Positions 46,301-55,268 of a stretch of DNA of 64,000 nucleotides are shown piece by piece. Positions within the stretch are counted from its first letter, which is position 1; every line of letters starts with the position of its first letter. The position numbers and the translations under genes were made by a program. Below the pieces are notes generated by a model. The model searched no databases. It had not been told where the DNA came from and saw only the letters and a program-made list of their open reading frames with translations. The stretch is from Erwinia sp. S63 (GTDB taxonomy: Bacteria > Pseudomonadota > Gammaproteobacteria > Enterobacterales > Enterobacteriaceae): assembly GCF_016625195.1 (NCBI RefSeq), contig NZ_JACVUP010000016.1, forward strand, positions 62,001-126,000, given 5' to 3'.

Positions 46301-49300
46301 ATTGGGTACGGCTACCGCGGGAGCGAATGGGGCATGGAGCTTCTCACCAACCCTCACCGACGGCACCCACAATCTGAGTGTGGTAGTGCAGGATGCGGCG
46401 GGCAATACCAGCCCGGTCAGTTCAACGGTGACTGTAACAGTAGATACCATCGCACCATCCGCAGTTACCGAACTGACGTTGACCAATAATAATGGCGGCG
46501 GCTCGGTTAACATTCCAGATGGCGGATTAACCAATGACAGCACGCCAGTGCTGAGCGGTAACGGCGAGGTGGGCAGCATTATCACCATCTCCGACGCAAG
46601 CGGAGTGCTGGGGTCCACCACCGTTGGCACAGGCGGAACATGGAGCTTTACCCCGGCCACAGCGCTGGCGGATGGCTCTCATACCTTCAGTGTTAGCGCG
46701 TCTGATGCGGCCGGTAACGTCAGTGGTACTGCCACCATCACTGCGGTGATTGATGCCACGCCACCTGCCATACCCAGCGGCATTGTTGCCACTAATGATA
46801 ATAGTACGACCCCGGTTGTCATCGGCAGCGGTACCATCACCAACGACAACACGCCATTCCTGACGGGCACGGGTGACGCCGGTAGCATCATCAGGATTTA
46901 CAATGGTGGTGTTGAATTGGGTAGCACTGCGGTGGGGAGTAACGGTCAGTGGAGCTTCAGCGTACCGACCTTAGCGGATACGACTTACAATCTGACGGCG
47001 ACTGCCACGGATGCTGCCGGTAACGTCAGTCAGGCTTCGACTCCAGTCACCTTCACCGTGGATGCAACCCCGCCAGCCACGCCTACGCTGGTAGTGACCA
47101 ACGACGTTACATCTACAGTCGTGGCCAACAATGGATTAACTAACGACAACACGCCAACGCTGAGTGGTAATGCTGAGGCGAATAGTCTGGTGACCATTTA
47201 CGATGGCACCACGGTGATTGGGTCAACCACCGCCACCACTGGCGGTACCTGGACCTTCACTTCGCCAACCTTAACGGATGGGTCGCATACCCTGACAGTG
47301 ACGGTGACAGATGAAGTGGGTAACGTCAGTACGTCTGCAGCTACGGTGGTGCGCATTGATGCCACACCACCGCAGCCGGCGGGCGAACTGTTGATGCAGA
47401 ACAACAATGTCTCGCCAGAAACTACCATTCAGAATGGCGGGACCACCAGCGACAGCACCCCGGCAATCAGCGGTACGGCAGAGGCTAATGCTATCGTCCG
47501 TGTTTATGACGGCAGCACGCTGGTAGGTTCCACTACGGCAGCTTCAGACGGCAGCTGGAGCATCACAACCAGTGCGCTGTCGAACGCGACTCACACGCTC
47601 AACGTGACGGTAACGGATGCTGCGGGTAACGTGAGTGCGGAATCGTCGGTCTCGTTGACCGTGGATAACACTACACCAGCAGAAGTCCTGACATTCGCAA
47701 TTTATAACAACGCCAATACCACGCCAGTATTGGTGGCGAATGATGGCTTCTCCAACGACAACACGCCGGTGTTACGCGGCACCGGTGTGGCGGGCACCAC
47801 TATCAATATCATTATTGATGGCGTGCAAGTTGCGACCACCACGGTGGCAAGTAACGGTGTCTGGCGTTATGAAACCGCCGTTGAGGCAGATGGCACGCAC
47901 ACCTACTCGGTGTCAGTGACCAACGCAGCAGGAACCACCGGGCAAGCAACGACTCCTGTTGAAATCACCATTGATACCAGTGCACCGGCAACGGTGAATA
48001 CGAGTACGTTGGTGGTGACTGATAACGAGGGGGGATCTACCGGTGATTTGACATCGGGTCAAACCACTGATGACAACACACCAACCTTCACGGGCTCAGC
48101 GGAAGCGAGCAGTACGGTATCGATCTACGACGGTACTACGTTGCTTGGCACCGTGACGGCCGCGGGTGGCAACTGGACCTTCACGCCGCCTCAGGGACTG
48201 TCTAACGGTAACCATAACTTCACCTTCACGGTGACGGATCAGGCGGGCAACGTCAGCGCAGCCAGTTCTCCGGCCTTCACATTGAACATTGAAGCAGGAT
48301 TGCCAACCACTAGCAGTTCGTTGGTTATCACTGATGACAGCGGCAGTATGCCTGTGACGCTGGCCGATGGTGCGAATACCAAAGACAACACACCAGTGTT
48401 GACCGGAGCGGCAGCTGCCAATGATGTGATTACCATTCACGACGGCACCGGTACCGTGTTGGGCAGCGTGACTGTGGGTGCTGATGGTCAGTGGAGCTTT
48501 ATCACACCAACGTTGGCCGATGGTACTCATTCTATTTATGTCTCAAACGTTGCGGGCACCGACTCCCAAACCATCACCTTTACCATTGATACCGTTGCTC
48601 CAGTAGCAGTGACCAATCTGGCAGCCGCCAATAACAACGGCAGCACGCCAGTACCGATTGCTAACAATGGCATCACCAATGACAGTACACCGCAGCTCAC
48701 TGGTACTACAGAAGCTAACGGGATTGTTACCATCTATGACGGCAACACCGTGATCGGCACTGCTACCGCCAGCGGAACCGGCGCGTGGAGCTTCACTTCG
48801 CCAATCCTCAGCCAGGGCGCACATACATTGAGCGTCACGGTGACGGATGCGGCGGGTAACGTTGGGCCGCGTTCTTCTACTGTGAACTTCACCGTAGACA
48901 GTATTGCGCCTAACGCGAGTACGCTGGTCGTGACCAATGACGTTAACAATACAACGGTGGCGAATGGCGGTTACACCAATGACACCACACCAACGCTGAG
49001 TGGTGTGGCGGAAGCGGGAAGCAGTGTGTCCGTCTACGATGGGGCTAACCTGTTGGGCACTGTTATCGCGGGCAGTAATGGTGCATGGACCTATACCACG
49101 GCGGTATTGACGCAGGGTACTCACCCGCTCAGTGTCACTGTGACGGATGCAGCGGGTAACGTCAGCGGCACCACATCAGCAACCGTGATTGTTGATAACG
49201 TAGCACCAGCCGCGGTGTCCAGCCTGGCTGCCGCCAACAACAACGGCAGCACGCCGGTGGCAATTGCCGCTGGCAGCAGCACCAACGACAACACCCCGGC

Positions 49301-52300
49301 CATCAGCGGTACGGCGGAAGCAGGTAGCGTTGTCAGAATCTACGACGGCACAGTTCTACTCGGTTCGGTAACGGCGAATGCCACCACTGGCGCGTGGAGT
49401 TACACCTCAACGCAGCTGGCTGATGGTAGCCACACCATCAACGTGACGGCGACCGATGCAGCGGGCAACATCAGCCCGAATGCGTCGATTACCTTCACCG
49501 TATTGACCGGTGCACCAACGCCAGTGACGGGTCTGGTAGTGAACGACAACGTGGGCGCGGTGCAGGGACCTCTGACGAGTGGTGCATCTACCGATGACAA
49601 CACGCCAACCCTGAGTGGTACTGCGACAGCGGGCAACATTGTGGTGATTACGGAAGGCACCACGGTGCTGGGTTCCGTGGTCGCGGGAAGCAATGGTGCA
49701 TGGACCTTCACCACTGCCGCACTGAGCGAAGGCTCCCATCCACTGAGCGTGACCGTCCGCGATGCTGCAGGTAACACCAGCACGGCGACTAACTTCACTG
49801 TGGTAGTGGATACCATCGCACCAGCGACGACCTCGCTGGTGGTGACTAACGATGTCAACAACATCACCGTACCTAACGGTGGTTCGACTAACGACACCAC
49901 GCCAACACTAAGCGGTGTGGCGGAAGCCAACGGTCGCGTCTCCATTTACGATGGTACGACCTTACTGGGCACGGCGATTGCCAGCGGCACCGGGGCATGG
50001 ACCTTCACCTCTACGGCACTGGCTACAGGCTCACATACGCTGAACGTCACGGTGACCGATGCGGCGGGTAACGTCAGTGGTACCACGACTTCCGTCGTGG
50101 TGATCGATACCACGCCACCACCGGCGGTAGCGAGCCTGGCAGCGGCAAACAACAACGGCAGTACGCCGATTGCGATTGCCGCAGGCAGCAGCACCAACGA
50201 CAACACGCCAGCTATCAGCGGTACGGCGGAAGTGGGCAGCGTAGTGAAAGTCTACGATGGCGTAACCCTGCTCGGTTCTGTTATCGCAGGCAGCAACGGG
50301 GCATGGAGTCTCACATCCACCACACTGGCTGACGGTAGCCACACCATCAACGTGACGGCGACCGATGCGGCGGGTAACGTTAGCCCTAATGCTTCTATCA
50401 CCTTCACAGTGGATACCGCTGCACCTATCGCAGTGACTAACCTGGTGGTTACTAACGATGTCACCAACACCACGGTGCCAAACGGTGGTTCCACCAATGA
50501 CAATACGCCGACCCTCACCGGTACGGCTGAGGCAAACGCGATTGTCACGGTGTATGACGGCACGACCGTGCTGGGTTCCACCACCGCTAACGGAACTGGC
50601 GCATGGACCTTCGTCAGCCCAACGTTGAGCAACGGGACACATCCGTTGAGTGTCACAGTGAAAGATGCGGCAGGCAACGTCAGTCCGGCATCGACCACGG
50701 TTTCCGTGATTGTCGATACTGTGGCGCCGAACGCTTCGACGCTGGTCATCACCAACGACATCACCAACACCCCGGTCGCTAGCGGCGGTTCCACCAATGA
50801 CACTACGCCAACGCTCAGTGGTACAGCGGAAGCGGGTAGTCTCGTTAAGATCTACGATGGTGGCACGCAAATTGGTTCGGTGACGGCTGGCACCAATGGC
50901 AGTTGGACGTTCACCACCGCCATTCTGAGCCAGGGTTCGCACACCATCAGTGTGACCTCAACAGATGCGGCAGGTAACGTCAGTGGAAGCACCAATGCCA
51001 CTGTGAACATCGATTCCGTAGCTCCAACACTGACCTTGACGGCAGCCAATAACAACGGCAGTACGCCGGTGTCGATTGGTGCAGGTACCAGTACTAATGA
51101 CAACACGCCTGCATTGAGCGGCACCACAGAAGCGAACAGCGTCGTCAGAATTTTCGATGGCGGCGTGCAGATCGGTTCTGTGACGGCCAGCAGCACAGGC
51201 GCATGGACATGGACTTCGACCACGTTGGGTGAGGGGTCGCATACCATCACGGCGACGGCGACAGATGCGGCGGGGAACGTCAGTAACACGCCATCGATTA
51301 CCTTCACGGTGGATACGGTGGTCCCTAACACCGTTACCAATCTGGTCGTCACCAATGATGTCACCAGCACCGCGGTGCCAAACGGCGGATCCACCAACGA
51401 CAACACGCCAACCCTCACCGGTACGGCTGAAGCGAACGCGATTGTCACGGTGTATGACGGCACGACCGTACTAGGTTCCACTACCGCCAGCGGCACCGGC
51501 GCGTGGAGCTTCGTTAGCCCGGTATTGACCAATGGTACCCATCCACTGAATGTGACGGTGAAAGATGCTGCGGGTAACGTCAGCCCAGCCTCGGCGTCGG
51601 TCACCATCACTGTGGATACTGTGGCGCCAAATAGCGCAACGCTGGTGATCACCAATGATGTCACCAACACCGTAGTCGCCAGTGGCGGTTCCACCAACGA
51701 TACCACGCCAACGCTCAGCGGTACGGCGGAAGCCGGTAGTCGTGTGACCATCTATGACGGCACAAACGTATTGGGCACCGCCATTGCGACTAGCACCGGC
51801 GCGTGGACCTTCACCACCGCAGTATTAACGGAAGGCTCACACCCTATCAGCGTCTCGGTGACGGATGCAGCCGGTAACGTCAGTGGCAGAACCAACGCCA
51901 CCGTGGTTATCGACACCACCCCTCCGGTAGCGGTCACTCTGGTGGCGGCCAACAACAACGGCAGCACGGCGGTGACTATCCCGAACAATGGGGTCACCAA
52001 CGACAGCACGCCACTGTTGAGTGGTACCGGCGAGGTCGGCGCTAAGGTCAGTATCTATGATGGTACAACCTTGCTGGGCACCACCACGGTCGCCAGCAAC
52101 GGCACCTGGAGCTTCATCTCCAGCACGTTGAGCAACGGCAGCCATACGCTGAATGTGACGCAGACAGATGTGGCAGGTAACGTGAGTCCAACGGCATCGA
52201 CAGTGATGACGATTGATACCGTGGCACCTGCGGCAGTCACTAACCTGGTGATCACCGACGATGTGGGCGCGACTCAGGGGCCGTTGGCAAATGGCGCAGT

Positions 52301-55193
52301 CACCGACGATGCAACGCCGACGTTAAGCGGTACTGCAGAAGCGAATGCCATCGTGACCATCTATGACGGCACCACCGTGCTGGGTTCTGTGACCGCTGGT
52401 ACCAACGGTGCATGGACCTTCACCACTGCCACGCTCAGCAACGGCACTCATCCGTTGAGTGTCACCGTGACCGATGCAGCGGGTAACACCAGCGCGGCTT
52501 CCGCTACCGTATCCATTACCGTGGATACCGTGGCACCAGCCGCATCGACTCTGGTGATCACCAACGACATCACCAACACCACAGTGGCGAATGGTGGCTA
52601 TACCAATGACACTACACCAACCCTGAGTGGTGTGGCGGAAGCGGGCAGCCGCGTGTCCATCTACGATGGCACAACGCTGTTGGGCACCGTCACCGCGGGC
52701 AGTAATGGTGCATGGACCTACACCACGGCGGTATTGACGCAGGGTAGTCACCCGATCAATGTCACCGTGACGGATCCAGCGGGTAACGTCAGCGGCACCA
52801 CTTCAGCCACGGTGATTATCGATAGCGTTGCACCAGCGGCAGTGACCAGCCTTGTCGCAGCGAACAACAACGGCAGTACGGCGGTGACCATTCCGAACAA
52901 CGGAGCTACCAACGACAATACTCCATTGTTGAGTGGTAACGGTGAGGTCGGTGCGCGCGTCAATATCTATGACGGCACCACACTGTTGGGCACTACCACG
53001 GTGGGCAGTAACGGTACGTGGAGCTTTGTCTCAACCACCTTGAGCAACGGCACTCATACCATTAACGTGACGCAGACCGATGCGGCGGGTAACACCAGCC
53101 CAACGGCCTCAACCACGATGACCATCGACACTGTGGCACCGACGGCAAGTAGTTTGACCATCACCGACGATACCGGTAGCACACCGGTGACGCTGGCGAA
53201 TGGCGCCTACACCAAAGACACCACGCCAACGTTAAGTGGCACTGCGGAAGTGGGTGCGATTGTCACTATCTATGATGGTGCGACCGTTCTTGGCTCCCTC
53301 ACCGTGGGCAGTACCGGCGCCTGGACCTATACCACTGCGGTACTGGCGAACGGTGCGCATCCGCTGAGCACCACCGTCACGGATGCGGCAGGCAACGTTA
53401 GTACCGGCAACACCACGGCCACGGTGAACATCGATACCGTGCCACCGGTGGCGGTGACCAACCTGGCGATTAACTCGGCGGGTACCACCGTAACAGGTAG
53501 TGGTGAAGTGGGTGATACCGTTACCGTACGTGATGCCAACGGCAACTCACTGGGCACCACGACGGTAGGCGCTGCGGGTACCTGGTCGGTGAGCTTGAGC
53601 ACCGCGCAGACCACGGGCGCTTCACTGTCGGTTATCCAGACCGACCGTGCGGGCAACGTCTCACCATCTGCAGCGTTGACCGGGGTGATTCGTATCGTTG
53701 CCACAAACGATACCAACGAAGTGGATTACAGCACCACCTCGTTGACGGTGAATAACGGTACTACTACGGTCTCGCACTCGGCTCTGGCAACAGTGAACCT
53801 TGGTACGCTGTTGGGCGTAGGCGTTCTGTCGAACGGTAATGCTTATACCTTCAGTGTAGGAACGGGGGATACTCGTTCTGTCACATTGCACGGTTCGGTA
53901 AGTGGTATTTCGCTGATATCGACCTACGCGATGTACCTCTATCAGCAGAACTCAGATGGAAGCTGGTCGCTGAAGAGCGTGACCCAAAACTATCTATCGA
54001 CTACGTTGCTGTCGATTGGTACCCAGACCGGTGCCAACGTCACGTATAGCGGACTCGGCGCGGGCACCTACGCGGTGGTCATTGGTTCGAGTGGCGGTGT
54101 TGCTGTGCTGCCAACGACCTCAGTGACCACGGTAACGGATACCACGCTGGAAGCGGTCACTGTGGCGTCTACCGTAACGGGTAACCTGCTGACAAACGAT
54201 ACCAGTTCGGTTTCTGGAGTGGTGCCAACCGGCACGGCGGTTACTCTGATATCCGGCAGTACTGTGGCGGCGACCGGCAATACGGTGGTCAATACCACCT
54301 ACGGCACCTTGACCATCGATTCGCACGGTAACTACACCTATGCGTTGAAGGCGGGCCTGGATGTCGGCACCTTACCGACAGCGGACACCTTTACTTACTC
54401 GGTGAGGGATGCCAGCGGTGCAGTGACCTCGGCGTCACTGACAGTAACGTTGCATAACGGTGCGGCAACGTCGTTGACCGTAAATAGCCTGTTCGCTGAA
54501 ACCACCTCCACTGCGGAGCATGATGCCAGCGGCAGTATTTACAGCGATTCGACCACTCATACCGGAACCTTGAGTATCACTAATGAACACGGTGATATCA
54601 CGACGGTTCACAGCGTAGGTACGACGTCGATTGCCGGCGACTATGGTGTGCTGAGTATTGCCGCTAACGGTAGCTACACCTATACGCTTAATGCAGGGGT
54701 TGATGGACAAAGCCTGCTGCATAAAGAGGTGTTCAGTTACACGCTGGCTGCGACCGATGGCACTATCACCACGCACTCCTTCACCATCGACCTGCATCCG
54801 ACCATCACTGGTACGACAGGGGCTGACACCATTACCGGCGGTGCCTATAACGACACCATCACAACCGGTGCCGGTGCAGACACTCTGGTGTACCACCTGC
54901 TGGCCAGTGCAGACTCAACCGGGGGTAACGGTCACGATACCTGGACCGACTTCAATGTTGCGCAAGGCGACAAAATTGACATCAGTAACTTGCTAATTGG
55001 TTGGAATGATTCCACAAGTAATATTAATGATTTCGTGAAAGTGGATCATACTTCAGATGGCAATACCGTGCTCTCGATTGACCGTGACGGTACCGGTACG
55101 GGTTACAGCAGTACCCAGTTGATTACGCTGGAAGGCGTCAACGTTTCACTGGAGGAACTGTTGCAACAACCGCACCAGACCCACACGGCATAA
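37302..55193 (+). CDS. bapA: Giant BapA/LapA-type biofilm adhesin, type I secreted
   Basis: 5963 residues, the dominant object of the window. Layout: 1-136, a BapA-prefix-type N-terminal domain (MNNISITPKGG, EVVVIHNFYTAAGDSDLVL, then a glycine/alanine-rich hydrophobic stretch); about 150-180, a flexible hinge of six GGGNT repeats; 182-5380, 51 consecutive Ig-like domains of about 102 residues, each running TPxLSG, YDGxTLLG, G-W-F, DAAGN, ending in TVDT-P; a short 52nd copy to about 5465; two VCBS-like domains (about 5600-5820, GTLTIDSHGNYTYAL); then an RTX-like stretch GTTGADTITGGAYNDTI (about 5836-5855) and a type I secretion C-terminal signal (DTWTDFNVAQGDKIDISNLL). I noticed no Cys. It is secreted by the three transporter genes that follow and should mediate cell-cell and surface attachment. 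The start has GGGA upstream. Confidence 0.93.
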   Translation: MNNISITPKGGTVASEVSGSQVNLSAPSVVKLHLNQSDIKSFTRNGNDLVVTTKSGEVVVIHNFYTAAGDSDLVLQDDKGALWWVEDPGTDGFQYVNIDSTEGLLAENTTNDGTIAAFGIGGAALAGLGAMFAGASGGGGGNAPVNDGSTGGGNTGGGNTGGGNTGGGNTGGGNTGGGDTTPPAVVTNLVVSDNVGPYQGAITTGSVTDDNTPTLSGNGEVGAIIRVYDGTTLLGSTVVGANGTWSFTTPTLADGSHSLTVTATDAAGNTSAASDPINFTVDTTAPEPVTDLTLDNNAGSVVLPIANGGSTNDTTPVLSGKGEAGSIITIRDGDTILGSVTVGSNGNWTFTSPELAQGSHTLSITATDAAGNTSAATTITFTVDTEAPVAATDLSLSGEASAPITPNGTTDDSTPTLGGRGEIGAVISVYDNNTLIGTAVVGSDGTWSFTTPALSNGSHSLTVTQTDAAGNVSPASDAFDFTVAAGLPPATTSLEITDDSGNTLVQLSNGASTHDQTPTLSGLATAGATITLYNGDQVIGTAVADADGQWSFTPAALADGTYSFHASVSNTDGSVSQTPIIVITIDTVAPAAAAGLQLSDNDSGTVQPIASGGATNTTHPVLSGTAEPGSTVTVRDGTTVLGTATVGSNGSWSFTSPTLSEGSHSLTTTVTDPAGNTSTASDPITFTVDTQVPAAASNVVVTDDVGASTGPLTAGATTDDNTPTLSGNAEANSIVKIYDGSTLLGSVAVGSNGSWSFTTPTLSNGSHTLSTTVTDAAGNVSPATTGFNIIVDAGVPPTTSTLQVTDDSGNTLKVLSDGSSTHDKTPVLSGLAAAGDIITLYNGTTLLGSTTAGSDGQWSFTPTALADGTYAFHAVATDSTGNPTNSVTINITIDTVAPAAAGDLQLSNNNGSTVTQISAGGTTSDNTPVLSGTAEPGSIVTVSDGNNVLGTATVGSNGTWSFTSPALSDGSHSLTTTVTDAAGNTGPASTPITLTVDTTPPAAVSDLVVTDNVGDSQGALASGDITDDNTPTLSGNGEPNALLSIYDGTTLLGNVTVNTDGTWAFTTPTLSNGSHTFTITATDAAGNVGPTSPPFTVNIEAGLPAATASLQGVDDNGNTIEPLTDGASTNDPTPVLIGVASPGNIITLYDGGTLLGSTTAGSNGQWVFRIGTLSNGAHSLHGTITDAAGNVTQTATLNITVDTIAPDAASGLQLNNDAGSTAVPITTGSVTNDATPVLSGSAEAGSVVTVRDGNTVLGTVTVGSNGNWTFTTPALGEGNHSLTTTVTDAAGNVSPATTPITFSVDTTAPAAVSGLVVTDDVGSSTGPLTSGATTDDSTPTLSGTAEAGSVVKVYDGTTLLGSAAVGSNGSWTFTPASPLTNGQHNLTTTVTDAAGNVSPASPAFTVNIDAGVPATNDLIVVSDDSGSTIVQLTDNSSTHDTTPVLSGLAGAGDLITIFNGTTVLGTVTAGSNGQWSFTPSALVDGTYAFHAQATNPTTGVVTDTPTINVTIDTVVPTAPTDVGLTNGDGDPIPSGSSTNTNTPTLTGSGGEPGSTVTISDGTTVIGTTTVGGDGTWTYTTPPLSDGNHSLTSTVTDPAGNTSPSSTPVTVTVDTQPPAAAGNVQLSNDGGTPITSGGSTNDNTPTLNGTAEPGSTVTVSDGGTVLGTTTTGSDGTWSYTPGTPLSDGSHSLTTTVTDPAGNTGPSSTPVIVTVDTTAPAAATGVQLSNDSSGTAVPITNGTTNDTTPVLSGRAEPGSTVNVSDNGTVIGSTTVGNDGNWSFTPTSPLGDGSHSLTTTVTDPAGNTGAATTPITVTVDTTIPAAPGGVALSNDESGTPVPITSGAATNDATPVLSGSATAGSTITVSDGGTVLGSVVVGSGGTWSYTPTTPLGEGSHSITATTTSPAGNTSAPSTPIVITVDTTPPAEASGLQLNNDTSGTPVPIAADGTTNDTTPVLSGTAEPGSTVTVSDNGTAIGTATVGSNGSWSFTPTTPLEAGSHSLTTTVTDPAGNIGPETAPITFNVDTTQPDPASGLVLNNDTSGTAVPITNGATNDTTPVLTGSAAVGSTVTVLDGTTVLGTAIVGAGGTWSFTTPALSQGDHSLTTTVTSPAGNVSEASPAITFTVDTQAPAAAGGLQFSTDDGTPIAAGGSTSDTTPTLSGTAEPGSTVSISEGTTLLGTAVVGNNGTWSFTPTTALPEGSHSITTVVTDPAGNSSAPTSEVIVIVDSTSPGEVGDLQLSNDSTGVAVPITEGSATNDATPVFSGIAEAGSTVTISDNGTAIGTAIVGSDGNWTFTPASALAEGSHSLTAVVTDSAGNSGTASTPFTFTVDTIPPAAALNVTLSNDNGSTPSPITSGGSTNDTTPLLRGSAEVGSIITVRDGTTVLGTAVVGSDGTWSYSTPTLSQGQHSLTATVTDAAGNSSAPSTAITFNVDTQAPSEATGLQLSNDNSGTAVPIAAGSVTNDNTPVLTGTAAVGTTVTVSDGSNVLGTVVVGAGGTWSFTPTIVLGEGAHSLTTTVTDSSGNVSAPSAAIAFTVDTTPPTTPVVTSLSNNNSGTAVVFTAGSTTNDSTPVVRGTGEVGSTVTIRDGSTILGTAIVGTNGIWRFEPTTALGQGSHTLTVTATDTAGNSSAASAGITFSVDTIAPNAIDNLVAKDGSGNTLTGVTNDSTPALSGTAEAGSIVKIYDGSTLIGSTQASGTGAWNFTTQQLTDGAHNLSATATDAAGNVSATGNVVTVTVDTTVPATPEFVVNNNNASPEVPVANGGYTNDNTPVLSGTAAANSLVTIYDGNTAIASVTTDAQGAWSFTTAVLPDGAHPLSITVTDAAGNVSPASAVVTVNVDTVIPEVAQGVTVNNNEGSTLVPIASGGATNDTTPELTGTAEAGSIVKVYDGTALLGSVVTNSNGSWSYTTDTLPQGLHNLSVTVSDAAGNTSANSPVIAITVDNVAPGQATGLTLANNNSGTDVPIANNGTTNDSTPVLSGTAEANSTIIISDGQTVLGTATAGANGAWSFSPTLTDGTHNLSVVVQDAAGNTSPVSSTVTVTVDTIAPSAVTELTLTNNNGGGSVNIPDGGLTNDSTPVLSGNGEVGSIITISDASGVLGSTTVGTGGTWSFTPATALADGSHTFSVSASDAAGNVSGTATITAVIDATPPAIPSGIVATNDNSTTPVVIGSGTITNDNTPFLTGTGDAGSIIRIYNGGVELGSTAVGSNGQWSFSVPTLADTTYNLTATATDAAGNVSQASTPVTFTVDATPPATPTLVVTNDVTSTVVANNGLTNDNTPTLSGNAEANSLVTIYDGTTVIGSTTATTGGTWTFTSPTLTDGSHTLTVTVTDEVGNVSTSAATVVRIDATPPQPAGELLMQNNNVSPETTIQNGGTTSDSTPAISGTAEANAIVRVYDGSTLVGSTTAASDGSWSITTSALSNATHTLNVTVTDAAGNVSAESSVSLTVDNTTPAEVLTFAIYNNANTTPVLVANDGFSNDNTPVLRGTGVAGTTINIIIDGVQVATTTVASNGVWRYETAVEADGTHTYSVSVTNAAGTTGQATTPVEITIDTSAPATVNTSTLVVTDNEGGSTGDLTSGQTTDDNTPTFTGSAEASSTVSIYDGTTLLGTVTAAGGNWTFTPPQGLSNGNHNFTFTVTDQAGNVSAASSPAFTLNIEAGLPTTSSSLVITDDSGSMPVTLADGANTKDNTPVLTGAAAANDVITIHDGTGTVLGSVTVGADGQWSFITPTLADGTHSIYVSNVAGTDSQTITFTIDTVAPVAVTNLAAANNNGSTPVPIANNGITNDSTPQLTGTTEANGIVTIYDGNTVIGTATASGTGAWSFTSPILSQGAHTLSVTVTDAAGNVGPRSSTVNFTVDSIAPNASTLVVTNDVNNTTVANGGYTNDTTPTLSGVAEAGSSVSVYDGANLLGTVIAGSNGAWTYTTAVLTQGTHPLSVTVTDAAGNVSGTTSATVIVDNVAPAAVSSLAAANNNGSTPVAIAAGSSTNDNTPAISGTAEAGSVVRIYDGTVLLGSVTANATTGAWSYTSTQLADGSHTINVTATDAAGNISPNASITFTVLTGAPTPVTGLVVNDNVGAVQGPLTSGASTDDNTPTLSGTATAGNIVVITEGTTVLGSVVAGSNGAWTFTTAALSEGSHPLSVTVRDAAGNTSTATNFTVVVDTIAPATTSLVVTNDVNNITVPNGGSTNDTTPTLSGVAEANGRVSIYDGTTLLGTAIASGTGAWTFTSTALATGSHTLNVTVTDAAGNVSGTTTSVVVIDTTPPPAVASLAAANNNGSTPIAIAAGSSTNDNTPAISGTAEVGSVVKVYDGVTLLGSVIAGSNGAWSLTSTTLADGSHTINVTATDAAGNVSPNASITFTVDTAAPIAVTNLVVTNDVTNTTVPNGGSTNDNTPTLTGTAEANAIVTVYDGTTVLGSTTANGTGAWTFVSPTLSNGTHPLSVTVKDAAGNVSPASTTVSVIVDTVAPNASTLVITNDITNTPVASGGSTNDTTPTLSGTAEAGSLVKIYDGGTQIGSVTAGTNGSWTFTTAILSQGSHTISVTSTDAAGNVSGSTNATVNIDSVAPTLTLTAANNNGSTPVSIGAGTSTNDNTPALSGTTEANSVVRIFDGGVQIGSVTASSTGAWTWTSTTLGEGSHTITATATDAAGNVSNTPSITFTVDTVVPNTVTNLVVTNDVTSTAVPNGGSTNDNTPTLTGTAEANAIVTVYDGTTVLGSTTASGTGAWSFVSPVLTNGTHPLNVTVKDAAGNVSPASASVTITVDTVAPNSATLVITNDVTNTVVASGGSTNDTTPTLSGTAEAGSRVTIYDGTNVLGTAIATSTGAWTFTTAVLTEGSHPISVSVTDAAGNVSGRTNATVVIDTTPPVAVTLVAANNNGSTAVTIPNNGVTNDSTPLLSGTGEVGAKVSIYDGTTLLGTTTVASNGTWSFISSTLSNGSHTLNVTQTDVAGNVSPTASTVMTIDTVAPAAVTNLVITDDVGATQGPLANGAVTDDATPTLSGTAEANAIVTIYDGTTVLGSVTAGTNGAWTFTTATLSNGTHPLSVTVTDAAGNTSAASATVSITVDTVAPAASTLVITNDITNTTVANGGYTNDTTPTLSGVAEAGSRVSIYDGTTLLGTVTAGSNGAWTYTTAVLTQGSHPINVTVTDPAGNVSGTTSATVIIDSVAPAAVTSLVAANNNGSTAVTIPNNGATNDNTPLLSGNGEVGARVNIYDGTTLLGTTTVGSNGTWSFVSTTLSNGTHTINVTQTDAAGNTSPTASTTMTIDTVAPTASSLTITDDTGSTPVTLANGAYTKDTTPTLSGTAEVGAIVTIYDGATVLGSLTVGSTGAWTYTTAVLANGAHPLSTTVTDAAGNVSTGNTTATVNIDTVPPVAVTNLAINSAGTTVTGSGEVGDTVTVRDANGNSLGTTTVGAAGTWSVSLSTAQTTGASLSVIQTDRAGNVSPSAALTGVIRIVATNDTNEVDYSTTSLTVNNGTTTVSHSALATVNLGTLLGVGVLSNGNAYTFSVGTGDTRSVTLHGSVSGISLISTYAMYLYQQNSDGSWSLKSVTQNYLSTTLLSIGTQTGANVTYSGLGAGTYAVVIGSSGGVAVLPTTSVTTVTDTTLEAVTVASTVTGNLLTNDTSSVSGVVPTGTAVTLISGSTVAATGNTVVNTTYGTLTIDSHGNYTYALKAGLDVGTLPTADTFTYSVRDASGAVTSASLTVTLHNGAATSLTVNSLFAETTSTAEHDASGSIYSDSTTHTGTLSITNEHGDITTVHSVGTTSIAGDYGVLSIAANGSYTYTLNAGVDGQSLLHKEVFSYTLAATDGTITTHSFTIDLHPTITGTTGADTITGGAYNDTITTGAGADTLVYHLLASADSTGGNGHDTWTDFNVAQGDKIDISNLLIGWNDSTSNINDFVKVDHTSDGNTVLSIDRDGTGTGYSSTQLITLEGVNVSLEELLQQPHQTHTA
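37749..37838 (+). repeat. 15-bp minisatellite encoding the GGGNT hinge
   Basis: Six tandem 15-bp units (ACCGGCGGCGGTAAT and variants, the last ending GAT) encode Thr-Gly-Gly-Gly-Asn/Asp. Third-base differences show they are not all recent copies. In-frame gain or loss of units would alter hinge length without frameshift. Confidence 0.85.
37845..53441 (+). repeat. Array of 51 Ig-like domain repeats in the adhesin
   Basis: 15,597 bases give 5199 residues, on average 102 per unit. Units near the two ends follow three-domain superperiods. In the early part a GPLTSG...TDDNTPTLSG type, a STHD-TPVLSGLA type (with FHA in place of the usual core) and a QLSN...PI type alternate. In the late part units cycle as NNNGSTPV / TNDVTNTTVPNGG / TNDTTPTLSGVAEAG types, with near-identical units about 900 bases apart (about 50430, 51330). 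The middle is more uniform. Confidence 0.85.
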
Positions 55194-55268
55194 GGGCTCG
55201 CGGGTAGCAAGGATGCATTATGGGCTCAGGGATGGGCCCCTTTCCTTTTACTGACTGGTGGACTATCG

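Noticed and set aside
37580..54900. Many long minus-strand open frames opposite the adhesin gene, up to about 300 codons
   Set aside because: They lie opposite a repetitive, Thr/Val/Gly-rich gene whose codon bias avoids stops on the other strand; their products are monotonous and lack ribosome sites.
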